Source of the DNA: Bog-473 sp963742035
GTDB taxonomy: Bacteria; Actinomycetota; Acidimicrobiia; Acidimicrobiales; RAAP-2
NCBI GenBank assembly: GCA_963742035.1
Contig: CAVUKH010000001.1
Location: 248,001-312,000 of the forward strand
DNA length: 64,000 nucleotides
Direction: 5' to 3'
The position numbers and the translations under genes were made by a program. Below, in pieces: positions 16,976-25,519 of the stretch (position 1 is the first letter of the stretch; every line of letters starts with the position of its first letter). Under the pieces are notes generated by a model. It made no database searches and was not told where the DNA came from. It saw only the letters and a list, made by a program, of their open reading frames with translations.

Positions 16976-18685
16976 GTGCCGCCATTCCCGCCGGACGGTG
17001 GCCCCGACCCCGGGCCGCTCCCATCGGAGCGCCCCATCGACCGCCGCCAGTTCCTGCAGCTCTCCGCGCTCGGCGCCGTCGGATTCGCCGGTGCGACGCG
17101 CCTCGACACCAAGCACCCGAAGCAACGCGTGGCCGCGAAGGCCAAGCGGCACCACGCCACCGGGCAGGCCGCGGTGGTGGACACGAAGCTGGCGAGCGGC
17201 GTCACCGTGCCGACGGCGCCCTGGCTGATTGCCGAGAACGCCAGGGCGGGCACGCTGAACTGGATCTGCAACCACAACCAGCCCGATCACGCCCTCGAGG
17301 GTTTTGCCAGCCAGGTCAGCGCAGTGCCGGGCGACGACGTGGCGGTGTTCGTCAGCAGCACCGCCCAGGCCGTCCAGGTCCAGGTGTACCGGATGGGCTT
17401 CTATCAGGGGCTCGGTGGGCGCCTGATCGTCCAGACCGACTTCGTCCCGGCCAAGGTCCAGGCCGCACCGGTCGTCACGCCCGGCATCGGCACGGTCACC
17501 TGCCCGTGGTCGCCCACCCTCACGCTCAACGTCACGAAGGACTGGCTGCCCGGTTCCTACCTCCTGAAGCTGGTGGGGGACGGCGGCGAGGAGCAATTCG
17601 TGCCGCTCACCATCCGCGACGACACCTCCACCGCGGCGTACGTCATGCAGAACAGCGTCACGACCTGGCAGGCCTACAACCTGTGGGGCAGCTACAGCCT
17701 CTACTACGGCCCCGACAGCAAGGGTCGGGGGACGTTCGCCGACCGGGCCCGCGCCGTCTCCTTCGACCGCCCCTACCCGCAGACCTGGGCCTCGGGGGCC
17801 GCCGACTTCGTGGGCAACGAACTGCCGCTCCTGTTCCACCTCGAAAGCCTCGGGTTGGACATGACGTACTGGACAGACGTCGATCTGCACGCCCGGCCAC
17901 AACTCCTCATGAACCATCGCTGCCTCTTCAGCCTGGGCCACGACGAGTACTGGTCCACACCCATGCGCCAGGGGGCCGCCGCGGCCAACGCTGCCGGCGT
18001 CAACCTCGCCTTCCTGGGCGCCAACGCCTGTTACCGCCAGATCCGCATGCAGCCGACTTCGGTCGGCCCCAATCGTCTGCAGGTCTGTTACAAGGACGCC
18101 ACGGAGGACCCGATCGCCCAGGAGCAGCCGGCACTCACGACGGTCAACTGGAACCAGGCGCCGGTCAACGACCCTGAGTCGAACCTCATCGGGTCCATGT
18201 ACCAGTCGGTCGGAGCCAAGGCCGACATGGTCGTCACCGATGCGTCGTCGTGGTTCTACGACGGGTGCAACCTCACGGACGGCCACACCTTCAGCACCGT
18301 CATCCTCGGCGAGTACGACCGCTACGTCCCGGCCCTCCCCGGCCCGAAGAACGCCGACGTGCTGGCCCACTCGCCCGTTCCGGGCCAAGGCAACTGGTCC
18401 GACGTCACCTACTACACGGCACCGGGCAACGGCGGGGGCGTGCTGGCCAGCGGCTCGGCCAGCTACGTGTCGCTGCTCGGCAACACGGGGGCCATCCCGC
18501 CCAACGTGATCGTCCCGGCCATTCCCGGGGTGACCGACGTGATCCGCCGAGCCATGGAGAACGTCTACGGCCGCTTCGGCCTGGGTCCGGCCACGTCGTA
18601 CGGCGCTTCCAGTGGCAACTGGTCGGAGGTGTACACCGGCGCCGCTGCCAGCGCCGGGACCGCGGCCGGCACCCCCTCGGCCTGA
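16976..18685 (+). CDS. Tat-exported N,N-dimethylformamidase large-subunit-like protein
   Basis: A 569-aa protein from GTG 16976. A twin-arginine signal is clear (D-R-R-Q-F-L-Q-L-S-A-L-G-A, Arg23-Arg24), so a folded protein is exported. The body reads like the C-terminal domain of DMF amidohydrolase beta subunits: Y-R-M-G-F-Y-Q-G-L-G-G, T-T-W-Q-A-Y-N-L-W-G, F-S-L-G-H-D-E-Y-W-S and L-G-A-N-A-C-Y-R-Q. These proteins are common in actinobacteria and most have no known substrate, so amidase activity is not claimed. It is monocistronic and followed by a strong hairpin. Confidence 0.8.
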   Translation: MPPFPPDGGPDPGPLPSERPIDRRQFLQLSALGAVGFAGATRLDTKHPKQRVAAKAKRHHATGQAAVVDTKLASGVTVPTAPWLIAENARAGTLNWICNHNQPDHALEGFASQVSAVPGDDVAVFVSSTAQAVQVQVYRMGFYQGLGGRLIVQTDFVPAKVQAAPVVTPGIGTVTCPWSPTLTLNVTKDWLPGSYLLKLVGDGGEEQFVPLTIRDDTSTAAYVMQNSVTTWQAYNLWGSYSLYYGPDSKGRGTFADRARAVSFDRPYPQTWASGAADFVGNELPLLFHLESLGLDMTYWTDVDLHARPQLLMNHRCLFSLGHDEYWSTPMRQGAAAANAAGVNLAFLGANACYRQIRMQPTSVGPNRLQVCYKDATEDPIAQEQPALTTVNWNQAPVNDPESNLIGSMYQSVGAKADMVVTDASSWFYDGCNLTDGHTFSTVILGEYDRYVPALPGPKNADVLAHSPVPGQGNWSDVTYYTAPGNGGGVLASGSASYVSLLGNTGAIPPNVIVPAIPGVTDVIRRAMENVYGRFGLGPATSYGASSGNWSEVYTGAAASAGTAAGTPSA

Positions 18686-18692
18686 GGGTTTC

Positions 18693-18720
18693 CCGCCCGC
18701 GGCGCCGGCGCTGCGGGCGG
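18693..18720 (+). terminator. GC-rich hairpin after the DMFase-like gene
   Basis: Perfect 8-bp arms CCGCCCGC (18693-18700) and GCGGGCGG (18713-18720) enclose a 12-base loop that can itself pair. It begins seven bases after the stop codon. There is no T-run, as is usual for actinobacterial terminators. Confidence 0.45.
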
Positions 18721-18766
18721 CATGACACCACTTTTGGCCCCCGTCCCCGTACGATCACGCCCAGCG

Positions 18767-19834
18767 ATGGCGAAAATCGAACGTTTCGGGGTGCGGTATC
18801 GGCGCGCCTGGGGCGCGCTGGCAGTGGTCGGGCTCACGGGATTGCTGTTGAGCGCCTGCTCCTCTTCCCCGGCCCACAAGGCGGCGGCCAAGGTGACACC
18901 GCGCGCCACGACATCCACCGCGCCGGCCCCCGCCTGTCCCCTGACCGGGGAACCGGCGCCCGGTGGCGCCGTCCCGAACCGGCCCGCCATGGCGGTCAAG
19001 ATCGACAACTACCCCGCCGGCCGCCCCCAGTCGGGCCTGGACAAGGCCGACATCATCTTCGAAGAGCCGGTTGAAGGCGGCATCACCCGCTTCGCCGCCG
19101 TGTTCCAGTGCCAGGACGCGGCACTGATCGGCCCCGTCCGCTCGGCCCGCAACATCGACATCGGCATCCTCGGGCAGCTGGGCAACCCCTTGCTGGCCCA
19201 CGTCGGCGGCATCAACCCGGTGATCGCCAACATCGACGCCTCGCCGATCGTGAACGTCGACATCGGGAACAGCAACTCGCTCATGATCCATCCGGCCGGC
19301 CACGTCCCGCCGGACGCGGACTACACCTCGACCGCCATCGTCTACGGCACGCATCCGACCATGAACACGCCGCCCACGCCCCTCTTCAGCTATTCGGACA
19401 ACACGCCGGCCGGCGGGACGGCCGTCTCCAGCGTGAACATCGACTTCTCGGGGACGTCCAACGTCACGTGGAAGTGGAACAAGGCAACCGACACGTTCCT
19501 GCGCTTCTACAACGGGACCACCCCCGACATGCTGGCCGACAACGTGCAGAACCAGGCCGCCAACGTCGTCGTGCAGTACGTGCAGATCAGCTACGGACCC
19601 TGGCTCGAGAACAGCGAGGGGGGCCTGGAGGTCCAGGCCGACCTGTATCCCGACGCCAGCGGCACGGCCGTCGTGTACCGCAACGGGTATGCCATTCCCG
19701 GCACCTGGCATCGCTCGACTCTCGGTTCACCGACCCAGTTCGTCAACGCGTTCGGCGTGCCGATCCCGCTGCAGCCCGGTCAGACCTGGGTCGAGCTGGT
19801 GCCCAACACCATTATGGCGACCACGACGCCGTAA
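18767..19834 (+). CDS. DUF3048 (YerB-like) lipoprotein
   Basis: A 355-aa protein from ATG 18767. A basic N-terminus and hydrophobic segment end in a lipobox (L-L-S-A-C, Cys about residue 31). A Thr/Pro linker then leads to the DUF3048 core: M-A-V-K-I-D-N, R-P-Q-S-G-L-D-K-A-D-I-I-F-E-E, then I-G-P-V-R-S-A-R and the C-terminal G-Q-T-W-V-E-L-V-P. The molecular role of this family is not established; it is a surface lipoprotein. A TACGAT -10-like hexamer lies 11 bases upstream. The gene is convergent with the methyltransferase gene, 13 bp apart. Confidence 0.87.
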   Translation: MAKIERFGVRYRRAWGALAVVGLTGLLLSACSSSPAHKAAAKVTPRATTSTAPAPACPLTGEPAPGGAVPNRPAMAVKIDNYPAGRPQSGLDKADIIFEEPVEGGITRFAAVFQCQDAALIGPVRSARNIDIGILGQLGNPLLAHVGGINPVIANIDASPIVNVDIGNSNSLMIHPAGHVPPDADYTSTAIVYGTHPTMNTPPTPLFSYSDNTPAGGTAVSSVNIDFSGTSNVTWKWNKATDTFLRFYNGTTPDMLADNVQNQAANVVVQYVQISYGPWLENSEGGLEVQADLYPDASGTAVVYRNGYAIPGTWHRSTLGSPTQFVNAFGVPIPLQPGQTWVELVPNTIMATTTP

Positions 19835-19847
19835 GACGCCGGACTGG

Positions 19848-20765
19848 TCATGCCGGTGGCTTACGCGCCACCACGGCCAGCAGAAGGCAGTCCTCGGCGG
19901 CGGCGAACACACCGGGGTACGCGCTGGCTTCGGCCTCGTCGAAGACGCCGGCGGCCACACCGTGCTGCATCAGGTTGAGGCCCTTGCACTCGGTCACCTC
20001 GAAACCGGTCCGCTCCAGCTTGTCCACGAGCTCAGCCGCCGCGTACTCGATCTGGTGGTCGTGGTTCATGAGCTCGTCCGACCGCAAACGCCACAGTGGC
20101 CCGTTGGGCGTGTCGAGGCAGAACCATCCGCCGGGCGCCAGCACCCGGAACGCCTCTTGCGCCACGGCATCGCCCTCCGCCTCGCCGACGTGCTCAATCG
20201 ACTGGCCGCTGTAGACCAGGTCGAACGACGCGTCGTCGTAGCGCCCGAGGTCGACCATGGAGTGGAACGCGAACTCAACCGGTCCGAGCTCCGAGAGCAC
20301 CGGCTCGCCCGACGAGCCCCCCTGGTAGATGGCGTCACGCTCGTCGATGGGGAGATCGACAACGACGAGACGTTCGAAGGGATAGGGGTAGCCCAGGTGC
20401 ACCAGAGCACCGTCGGGGAAGCCCTGGTGCGTCCCACCCAGATCGAGGATGCGTGCCGCCCGCGGCAGTCCCGCCACGAACGCACTGCGACTGACGTGCA
20501 TGGAGAGCAAGACGTTGCCGATGGGCACGCGCCGGCGGAACTCCTCGGAATGTGCCAGCGCCTCGGCCACACCGTGACGGGAGAGCTCGCCGTCGGTGAG
20601 CTTCTGGACGTAGTCGGCCCCGCCGGTGGCATCGGGCTCCCGGTCCAGCACGACATTGAAGGCCAGCCGTACCGACTGCTTGGGCGGGAGGTAGCGAAAG
20701 GGGACGGTCGGGACGAAACGATCCAACATCCGATACGTCCGTTGCTTCCATTCGCGGGCCGGCAT
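19848..20765 (-). CDS. DUF4214 domain fused to SAM-dependent methyltransferase
   Basis: A 305-aa soluble protein from ATG 20765. Residues about 38-80 (L-D-R-E-P-D-A-T-G-G-A-D-Y ... S-E-E-F-R-R) match the DUF4214 module usually found in surface or secreted glycoproteins and glycosyltransferases. From about residue 104 the class I methyltransferase fold begins (R-I-L-D-L-G-G), with V-V-V-D-L-P as the beta-2 acid, S-I-E-H-V-G and A-P-G-G-W-F-C-L-D-T-P-N. The methyl acceptor is unknown; a sugar or glycolipid would suit the DUF4214 partner. It lies 98 bp beyond the recA stop and is probably separately expressed. Confidence 0.8.
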   Translation of the reverse strand: MPAREWKQRTYRMLDRFVPTVPFRYLPPKQSVRLAFNVVLDREPDATGGADYVQKLTDGELSRHGVAEALAHSEEFRRRVPIGNVLLSMHVSRSAFVAGLPRAARILDLGGTHQGFPDGALVHLGYPYPFERLVVVDLPIDERDAIYQGGSSGEPVLSELGPVEFAFHSMVDLGRYDDASFDLVYSGQSIEHVGEAEGDAVAQEAFRVLAPGGWFCLDTPNGPLWRLRSDELMNHDHQIEYAAAELVDKLERTGFEVTECKGLNLMQHGVAAGVFDEAEASAYPGVFAAAEDCLLLAVVARKPPA

Positions 20766-20792
20766 CGCACCATTGTGGTCCGGACGCGAAGC

Positions 20793-20835
20793 GCTCCGGG
20801 CCGTTGCCCTCGGGGGAGAGGGGTGGACCCGGAGC
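20793..20835 (-). terminator. Inverted repeat downstream of recA
   Basis: Perfect 8-bp arms GCTCCGGG (20793-20800) and CCCGGAGC (20828-20835) with a 27-base loop lie between the recA stop and the methyltransferase start. The long loop and lack of a T-run make terminator function uncertain. Confidence 0.3.
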
Positions 20836-20863
20836 CTTCGGTGCGCTGAGAGGCGGAATGCAG

Positions 20864-23005
20864 TTAGGAATCGAGCGAGATCGGGGCGTCGTCAGGGTCG
20901 AGCGCATCCTCGGGCAAGAACTCCTCTTCCTTCGGCGCCAGGCACTCGCGCACGCGGTCGTCGATCTCGGCCATGAGCTGGGGGTTCTCGATGAGGAACG
21001 TCTTGACGTTCTCCCGGCCCTGGCCGAGCTGCTCACCCTCGTAGGTGAACCAGGCGCCCGACTTCTTGACGAACCCGAGGTCGACCGCGACATCGAGGAG
21101 CGACCCCTCACGACTGATGCCCTTGCCGTACATGATGTCGAACTCGGCCTGCTTGAACGGTGCCGAGCACTTGTTCTTGACGACCTTGACCCTGGTCCGG
21201 TTGCCGACCACGTCCGCGCCGTCCTTGATGGCCTCTATGCGGCGGATGTCCAGTCGGATGGAGGAGTAGAACTTGAGCGCACGACCACCCGGGGTGACCT
21301 CGGGGGAGTTGTGGACCACGACCCCGTCGACCAGGTAGTTGTGACTGTCCTCGACCTCGATGTCGAACCGCCGCATGGAGCGGGTCGGGGGCTTGACGTG
21401 GATATCGGTCACCGGAAGCGCGACCAGTTCGTAACGCATCGGCGTGACGTGCGGCTCGACCGCGAACCGACCCCGGTACGCCGGGAGCAGCTTGTCGTCC
21501 ATGCTCGGGTGCACGAACGGAGCGATCAGGGCGTGAAGCTTGGCCGTCTCGGCGTTCGAGAAGACCAGGACGGCCTTCTTCGCCGCGCCCGACTCGACCA
21601 GCTTGGCCCGCATCCCCCAGGTGTCGGCCAGGAACGACACGAGCCGCTCACGGGTGGCCGGCTCCATCGCCTCGACGCAGATGGAGGATCGCCCGGTGGT
21701 GCCCGCCGTCCTCTTCTGCACGCCCTTGGACCGGATGGAGAGGTTGCCATCGTCCATGTACCAGAGGGCGAGGGAGAGCGGGGTGAGCTGCTTCATGTAG
21801 TCGTCGTCGAGGACCTTCTTCTTGTCGACGTAGACGGCCTGGCGGATCGGGGCCAGCTCGGGCAGCGGCTGGAAGTCGTAGCACACCACCCCGTCGGCTC
21901 GGACCTGGCGACTCTGCGTGATATTGGAGAACAGCGAGGCCTTCCAATCGGCATAGGCCGTCTGCTGCTCGCAGTGGCTGTAGCGGAATCGGGCACCATG
22001 GCCACTCCGCGTGGCTGACAGGGCGCCGTCACCCATGAGGGTTCCACGCAACACCTGCCATTGAAATTCCGAGAGGTAGTGCGGCAGTGCCTCCAGCACC
22101 CGGTCACCGACCTTCAGCTCTCCCGCCTCGCGCCACCCACTGGGCGTGCGGATCAGGTGGTTCGAGGTACAGGCCAGCTGGGCCCGGCCGTTCTTCGCGG
22201 GCTTGGCCACGGTGATCTGCAGGAACTTGTCGGTGGTCCCATTGTCGAACCAATTCACCACCCGCTTGGGCACGATGGCGCCGACCTCTGCGTCGTAGGA
22301 GAGGACCTCCACGGCAAGGCGCCGGTTGACGATCTTCCCGATCTTCTCCGTGCTGCCGTCGGCCAGCATGACGCGGGCCCCGTAGTGGAAGCATCCGTAC
22401 ATCACACCGATCTTCTCCCGCAGCTGGTTGATGAAGATGGCGATGGTGCTGGACTTCGACAGCGTGCCGGTCAGCTTGCGCAGCGCCTGGGACATGAGCC
22501 GCGCCTGCAGACCCACGTGGGTGTCCCCCATCTCCCCCTCGATCTCGGCGCGCGGCGTCAGGGCCGCCACCGAGTCGATCACGAGGACGTCGAGCGCACC
22601 GGAGCGGATCAGCATGTCGGCGATCTCGAGCGCCTGCTCACCGGTGTCCGGCTGCGAAATCAAGAGGTCGTCGACATTCACCCCGATGGCCCGGGCGTAG
22701 ACCGGGTCCATGGCGTGCTCGGCGTCGACGTAGGCGCAGATACCGCCGTTGCGCTGCGCCTCGGCCACGGCGTGCATGGCCAGCGTCGACTTCCCCGACG
22801 ACTCGGGGCCGTAGATCTCCACGATGCGACCGCGCGGCAGGCCGCCGATGCCCAGCGCCAGGTCCAAGGAGAGGGCACCGGTGGGGATCGACTCGATGTT
22901 CATGGAGAGGTTGTCGCCCATGCGCATGACCGAGCCCTTGCCGAACTGCTTCTCGATCTGCCCCAGCGCGGCATCCAGTGCCTTTTCCCGTTCTGCTTCG
23001 GCCAT
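20864..23005 (-). CDS. recA: Recombinase RecA precursor, interrupted in frame by an intein
   Basis: A 713-aa precursor from ATG 23005; after protein splicing RecA would be 351 aa, normal length. Walker A is G-P-E-S-S-G-K-S-T (66-74) and Walker B is L-V-I-D-S-V. Exteins join ...E-K-I-G-V-M-Y-G with S-P-E-V-T-P-G-G-R-A-L-K-F-Y, exactly the uninterrupted RecA sequence at the L2-loop boundary. RecA binds single-stranded DNA, drives strand exchange and stimulates LexA self-cleavage. A LexA-type box lies 142 bp upstream. No recX follows, although recX is adjacent to recA in many actinobacteria. The M. tuberculosis insertion site further on (V-K-N-K-C) is uninterrupted here. Confidence 0.97.
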   Translation of the reverse strand: MAEAEREKALDAALGQIEKQFGKGSVMRMGDNLSMNIESIPTGALSLDLALGIGGLPRGRIVEIYGPESSGKSTLAMHAVAEAQRNGGICAYVDAEHAMDPVYARAIGVNVDDLLISQPDTGEQALEIADMLIRSGALDVLVIDSVAALTPRAEIEGEMGDTHVGLQARLMSQALRKLTGTLSKSSTIAIFINQLREKIGVMYGCFHYGARVMLADGSTEKIGKIVNRRLAVEVLSYDAEVGAIVPKRVVNWFDNGTTDKFLQITVAKPAKNGRAQLACTSNHLIRTPSGWREAGELKVGDRVLEALPHYLSEFQWQVLRGTLMGDGALSATRSGHGARFRYSHCEQQTAYADWKASLFSNITQSRQVRADGVVCYDFQPLPELAPIRQAVYVDKKKVLDDDYMKQLTPLSLALWYMDDGNLSIRSKGVQKRTAGTTGRSSICVEAMEPATRERLVSFLADTWGMRAKLVESGAAKKAVLVFSNAETAKLHALIAPFVHPSMDDKLLPAYRGRFAVEPHVTPMRYELVALPVTDIHVKPPTRSMRRFDIEVEDSHNYLVDGVVVHNSPEVTPGGRALKFYSSIRLDIRRIEAIKDGADVVGNRTRVKVVKNKCSAPFKQAEFDIMYGKGISREGSLLDVAVDLGFVKKSGAWFTYEGEQLGQGRENVKTFLIENPQLMAEIDDRVRECLAPKEEEFLPEDALDPDDAPISLDS
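21308..22393 (-). other. RecA intein with LAGLIDADG homing endonuclease
   Basis: The 362-residue element begins with Cys (codon 22391-22393, after Gly204 of RecA) and ends His-Asn (codon 21308-21310) before Ser. That gives the three splice-junction nucleophiles Cys1, Asn362 and Ser+1. Block B is T-S-N-H-L-I near residue 76. Block F is R-R-F-D-I-E-V-E-D-S-H-N-Y and block G is D-G-V-V-V-H-N. Two LAGLIDADG-like motifs, G-T-L-M-G-D-G-A-L (about 118-126) and L-W-Y-M-D-D-G-N-L (about 210-218), keep their acidic residues, so the endonuclease looks intact. Position and sequence recall the M. leprae RecA intein rather than that of M. tuberculosis. Confidence 0.95.
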
Positions 23006-23146
23006 CCCTCGCTCCTCTGTGCGTGTGTTGCGACTGTCTGCTCAGACCGTGTGTGACCCGCTCGGCATCGTTGTACCGACCGTCGTCGTGCCGACCCTAC
23101 GGTGGGGGTGTGACGACCATCCCGCCCCTGCCTGGTTGGCAGCATA

Positions 23147-23162
23147 ACGAACATGTGTTCGT
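23147..23162. promoter_or_regulatory. LexA (SOS) box upstream of recA
   Basis: The palindrome ACGAAC-ATGT-GTTCGT fits the Gram-positive/actinobacterial SOS box core CGAAC-N4-GTTCG. On the minus strand a TATGCT -10-like hexamer immediately follows it, so LexA binding would cover the recA promoter. The leader to the recA ATG is about 130 bases. It also lies 164 bp upstream of the rightward secreted-protein gene, but recA is the obvious target. Confidence 0.85.
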
Positions 23163-23325
23163 AGGGTGTGGATCCTCCCGCCGGCGGGACCGAACAGCCG
23201 GAGAACGGTCGCGCGGTCGCCGCCGGGACGCCGTCCGGCGGAAAGAATCGGCGACCGGAAGCAGGACCTGGTCCATGCGAAGCTGACAGGTCCCGGGCGG
23301 GAGAGGGAGAGGAGGAGGGCTGTTG

Positions 23326-24054
23326 GTGGAGGCGAGAAGGCTCGTGGTCGGCGTGCTGCTGGCGGGAGCCCTGGGCATGGGGGTCGCCGCAGGCCTCGCC
23401 GTGGGCGTGGCCACGCCGGCCGGTGCCACCACATCCGCCTCGGTCCTCTACCAGGACGCCCTCGCCACCACTCACGCGTGGTCGGTCCACTACAGCTCGG
23501 CCTCGACCGAGTCCAAGGTCACCCTCGTCGAGAGCGGCGATGCCGGACCGGCCTCGGCCACGCAGACCGTCACCATGGGCACCGGCTCCATCTCCATCCT
23601 CGTGATCGGGGGCATCTCCTACGTCAAGGGCAATGCCGACGGCCTGGAGAACCTGGCCGGACTCAGCTCTCCCCAAGCAACCGAGGCCGCCGGGCAGTGG
23701 ATCGAGTTCTCGACCGACAACGCGGCCTTCGCCCCGGTGGTGCAAGGGGTGCGCTCCGCCGACCTGGCCAAGGAGCTGGCCCTGAAGGCCCCGCTCTCCC
23801 TCGGCCACGGGCGCACCCTCAACGGCGAGGGGGTCGACGCCATCGACGGGACCCAGGTGTTCGGCAAGAAGACCGAGCACGTCGTCCTGTACGTCCGCGC
23901 CAAGGGGACCCACGTTCCCGTGGAGGAGGACTCAGTGAATTCCAAGGGAAAGCCGACCGCCGCCGAACACATCACCTATTCGAAATGGGGAGAGCTGGTG
24001 CGCCCGGAGGCACCCACGGCCACCATCTCGGTCGGCTCGATAAGCGCCGTCTAA
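23326..24054 (+). CDS. Secreted protein, first of a tandem paralogous pair
   Basis: A 242-aa exported protein. GTG 23326 is chosen because GGAGGAGG ends six bases upstream; TTG 23323 is an alternative. A signal peptide with an A-G-A cleavage region occupies the first 35 residues, with no lipobox. The mature part shares its layout with the next gene: a Y-V-K-G-N motif mid-protein, W-I-E-F-S, V-V-L-Y-V and a C-terminal T-Y-S-K-W-G-E. The overall pattern recalls secreted LppX/LprG-like lipid-binding proteins, but this is a weak fold-level guess. Function is unknown. Confidence 0.72.
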   Translation: MEARRLVVGVLLAGALGMGVAAGLAVGVATPAGATTSASVLYQDALATTHAWSVHYSSASTESKVTLVESGDAGPASATQTVTMGTGSISILVIGGISYVKGNADGLENLAGLSSPQATEAAGQWIEFSTDNAAFAPVVQGVRSADLAKELALKAPLSLGHGRTLNGEGVDAIDGTQVFGKKTEHVVLYVRAKGTHVPVEEDSVNSKGKPTAAEHITYSKWGELVRPEAPTATISVGSISAV

Positions 24055-24172
24055 GAAAGAGGGCCGACGACCTCGTCGGGTCCCGGCGGCGTGAAAAGAT
24101 ATCGTCCATCATCCCCTGGCCAAGTCGGCGCTCGTCGCGTCACCGTGCCGGGCCTCCAGGAGAGTGAAGGTC

Positions 24173-24976
24173 ATGCACCCCTTGCGCCAGAACCCCGCCC
24201 GCATCGCCGCGGTCGCCACCGGACTCACCGCCTCCACCGCACTCGCGCTGGCCCTGGCCTCTCCGGCCGGCGCCGCCGGCACGACGACCACGACCGTCGC
24301 ACCGGGCAGCAGTGCGATCGCGCAGTACAACGCCGCCCTGAAGGCCGTCGGCACCCAGGGGGTGCACTTCTCCTCGGTCGCCAAGCAGAACGGGGCCGAG
24401 CTCGACGTGAACGGTGACGCCGGCACGACCTCGGGCGCGCAGTCGCTCGTCGTGAAGGCGAAGGGCGTGACGGAGCACATGACCGCCCGCGTCGTCGGCT
24501 CGACCGGGTACGTCCAGGGCAACGAGGCCGCGCTCCAACACGTGATCGGCCTCACCAAGGCCCAGTCGTCGAAGTACGCCAACACCTGGCTGTCGTTCCC
24601 CATCTCGAACCAGGCGCTCGGGGAGCTCGTCGGCGGGCTGCTCTCCTCGCAGGTCTCCAAGGAGCTCGAGATCAGTGGGCCCTACACCTACGGCAAGGCG
24701 GCCACCGTGGCGGGCCAGAAGGCCACCGCCATTAAGGGGTCGGTCGCCACCGAGAGCGGGGGCAAGGTGGCCGTCGTGCTGTACATCCCGGCCAGCGGCA
24801 CGCCACTGCCGATCCAAGAGGTGACCAACGCGGGCAACTCCGGCGGCTCGTCGGCCATTCACGGCGTCGTGACCTTCTCGCACTGGGGCGAGAACAAGAG
24901 CCAGACCGCGCCGACGCACACCACGTCGCTGCTCAAGTTGGTCCCCGCCTCCTCGGGATCCACCACCGCGGGCTAA
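24173..24976 (+). CDS. Secreted protein, second of a tandem paralogous pair
   Basis: A 267-aa exported protein. ATG 24173 is preferred because AGGAG lies ten bases upstream, while the in-frame GTG at 24164 sits on the ribosome site itself. The signal peptide ends near S-P-A-G-A-A-G, followed by a Thr-rich stretch. Paralogy with the preceding gene is shown by G-Y-V-Q-G-N versus S-Y-V-K-G-N, matching W-L-S-F / W-I-E-F and V-V-L-Y-I-P-A-S-G-T-P versus V-V-L-Y-V-R-A-K-G-T-H. Both end with a serine/tryptophan K/H-W-G-E motif. Function unknown; periplasmic or cell-wall location is expected. Confidence 0.75.
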   Translation: MHPLRQNPARIAAVATGLTASTALALALASPAGAAGTTTTTVAPGSSAIAQYNAALKAVGTQGVHFSSVAKQNGAELDVNGDAGTTSGAQSLVVKAKGVTEHMTARVVGSTGYVQGNEAALQHVIGLTKAQSSKYANTWLSFPISNQALGELVGGLLSSQVSKELEISGPYTYGKAATVAGQKATAIKGSVATESGGKVAVVLYIPASGTPLPIQEVTNAGNSGGSSAIHGVVTFSHWGENKSQTAPTHTTSLLKLVPASSGSTTAG

Positions 24977-24984
24977 CCCGAACG

Positions 24985-25485
24985 GTGGCGCCACTGCTGC
25001 AGGCCGTGCGGGGCGACATCACGGTCGAGCGCGTGGACGCCGTCGTCAACGCGGCCAACCGCCGGCTGTCGGGTGGCGCCGGCGTCGACGGCGCCATCCA
25101 CCGCGCGGCAGGAGCCGAGCGCCTCCGGGCGGCCTGCCGGGCCATCGGCGAGTGCCCACCCGGCCACGCCGTGGTGACCGATGCCTTCGACCTGCCGGCC
25201 CGGTTCATCATCCACACCGTGGGCCCGGTCTGGCGGGGCGGGGAGGCGGGCGAGCCCGAGATACTCGCCGCCTGCTACCGCAGCACCCTCGCCCTGGCCG
25301 ACGAGGTCGGTGCGCGCTCGGTCGCCTTCCCGGCCATCTCGACCGGTGTCTACGGCTATCCGCTCGGGGAGGCCGCCGAGATCGCCGTGACCACGGCCCG
25401 CGCGGCGGACACGGACGTGGCGCGCGTCCGCTTCATCGCCTTCGACGACGCCACGCTGGCGCGCTATCTCGAGCTGCTCGGCTGA
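24985..25485 (+). CDS. Macrodomain ADP-ribose hydrolase
   Basis: A 166-aa protein from GTG 24985. It has all macrodomain motifs of the MacroD/YmdB type: G-D-I-T (10-13), V-V-N-A-A-N (20-25), G-G-A-G-V-D-G-A-I-H (30-39) and F-P-A-I-S-T-G-V-Y-G-Y-P. Such enzymes deacetylate O-acetyl-ADP-ribose and remove ADP-ribose from proteins. It starts 8 bp after the secreted-protein gene. It is probably co-transcribed with it, although no functional link is evident. Confidence 0.92.
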   Translation: MAPLLQAVRGDITVERVDAVVNAANRRLSGGAGVDGAIHRAAGAERLRAACRAIGECPPGHAVVTDAFDLPARFIIHTVGPVWRGGEAGEPEILAACYRSTLALADEVGARSVAFPAISTGVYGYPLGEAAEIAVTTARAADTDVARVRFIAFDDATLARYLELLG

Positions 25486-25491
25486 GGGTGC

Positions 25492-25506
25492 GGCGGGTCC
25501 CCCGCC
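25492..25506. terminator. Hairpin between convergent genes
   Basis: GGCGGG (25492-25497) and CCCGCC (25501-25506) form a 6-bp stem with a three-base loop in the 34-bp gap between the macrodomain gene and the convergent GT39-type gene. It could act in both directions. There is no T-run. Confidence 0.4.
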
Positions 25507-25519
25507 TGGGCGACGAGGC

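Noticed and set aside
17640..18420. TACTAC strings similar to copper operator half-sites (also near 13333, 44333 and 49725)
   Set aside because: They encode Tyr-Tyr within coding regions and lack the GTAGTA partner at a 5-bp spacing.
18722..18766. Longer start for the DUF3048 lipoprotein
   Set aside because: The signal peptide begins at the ATG at 18767; the extension would put 15 extra residues including prolines before it and covers the probable -10 box.
21160..21200. A second intein at the M. tuberculosis RecA site
   Set aside because: The sequence V-K-N-K-C-S-A-P-F reads straight through, so that site is empty.
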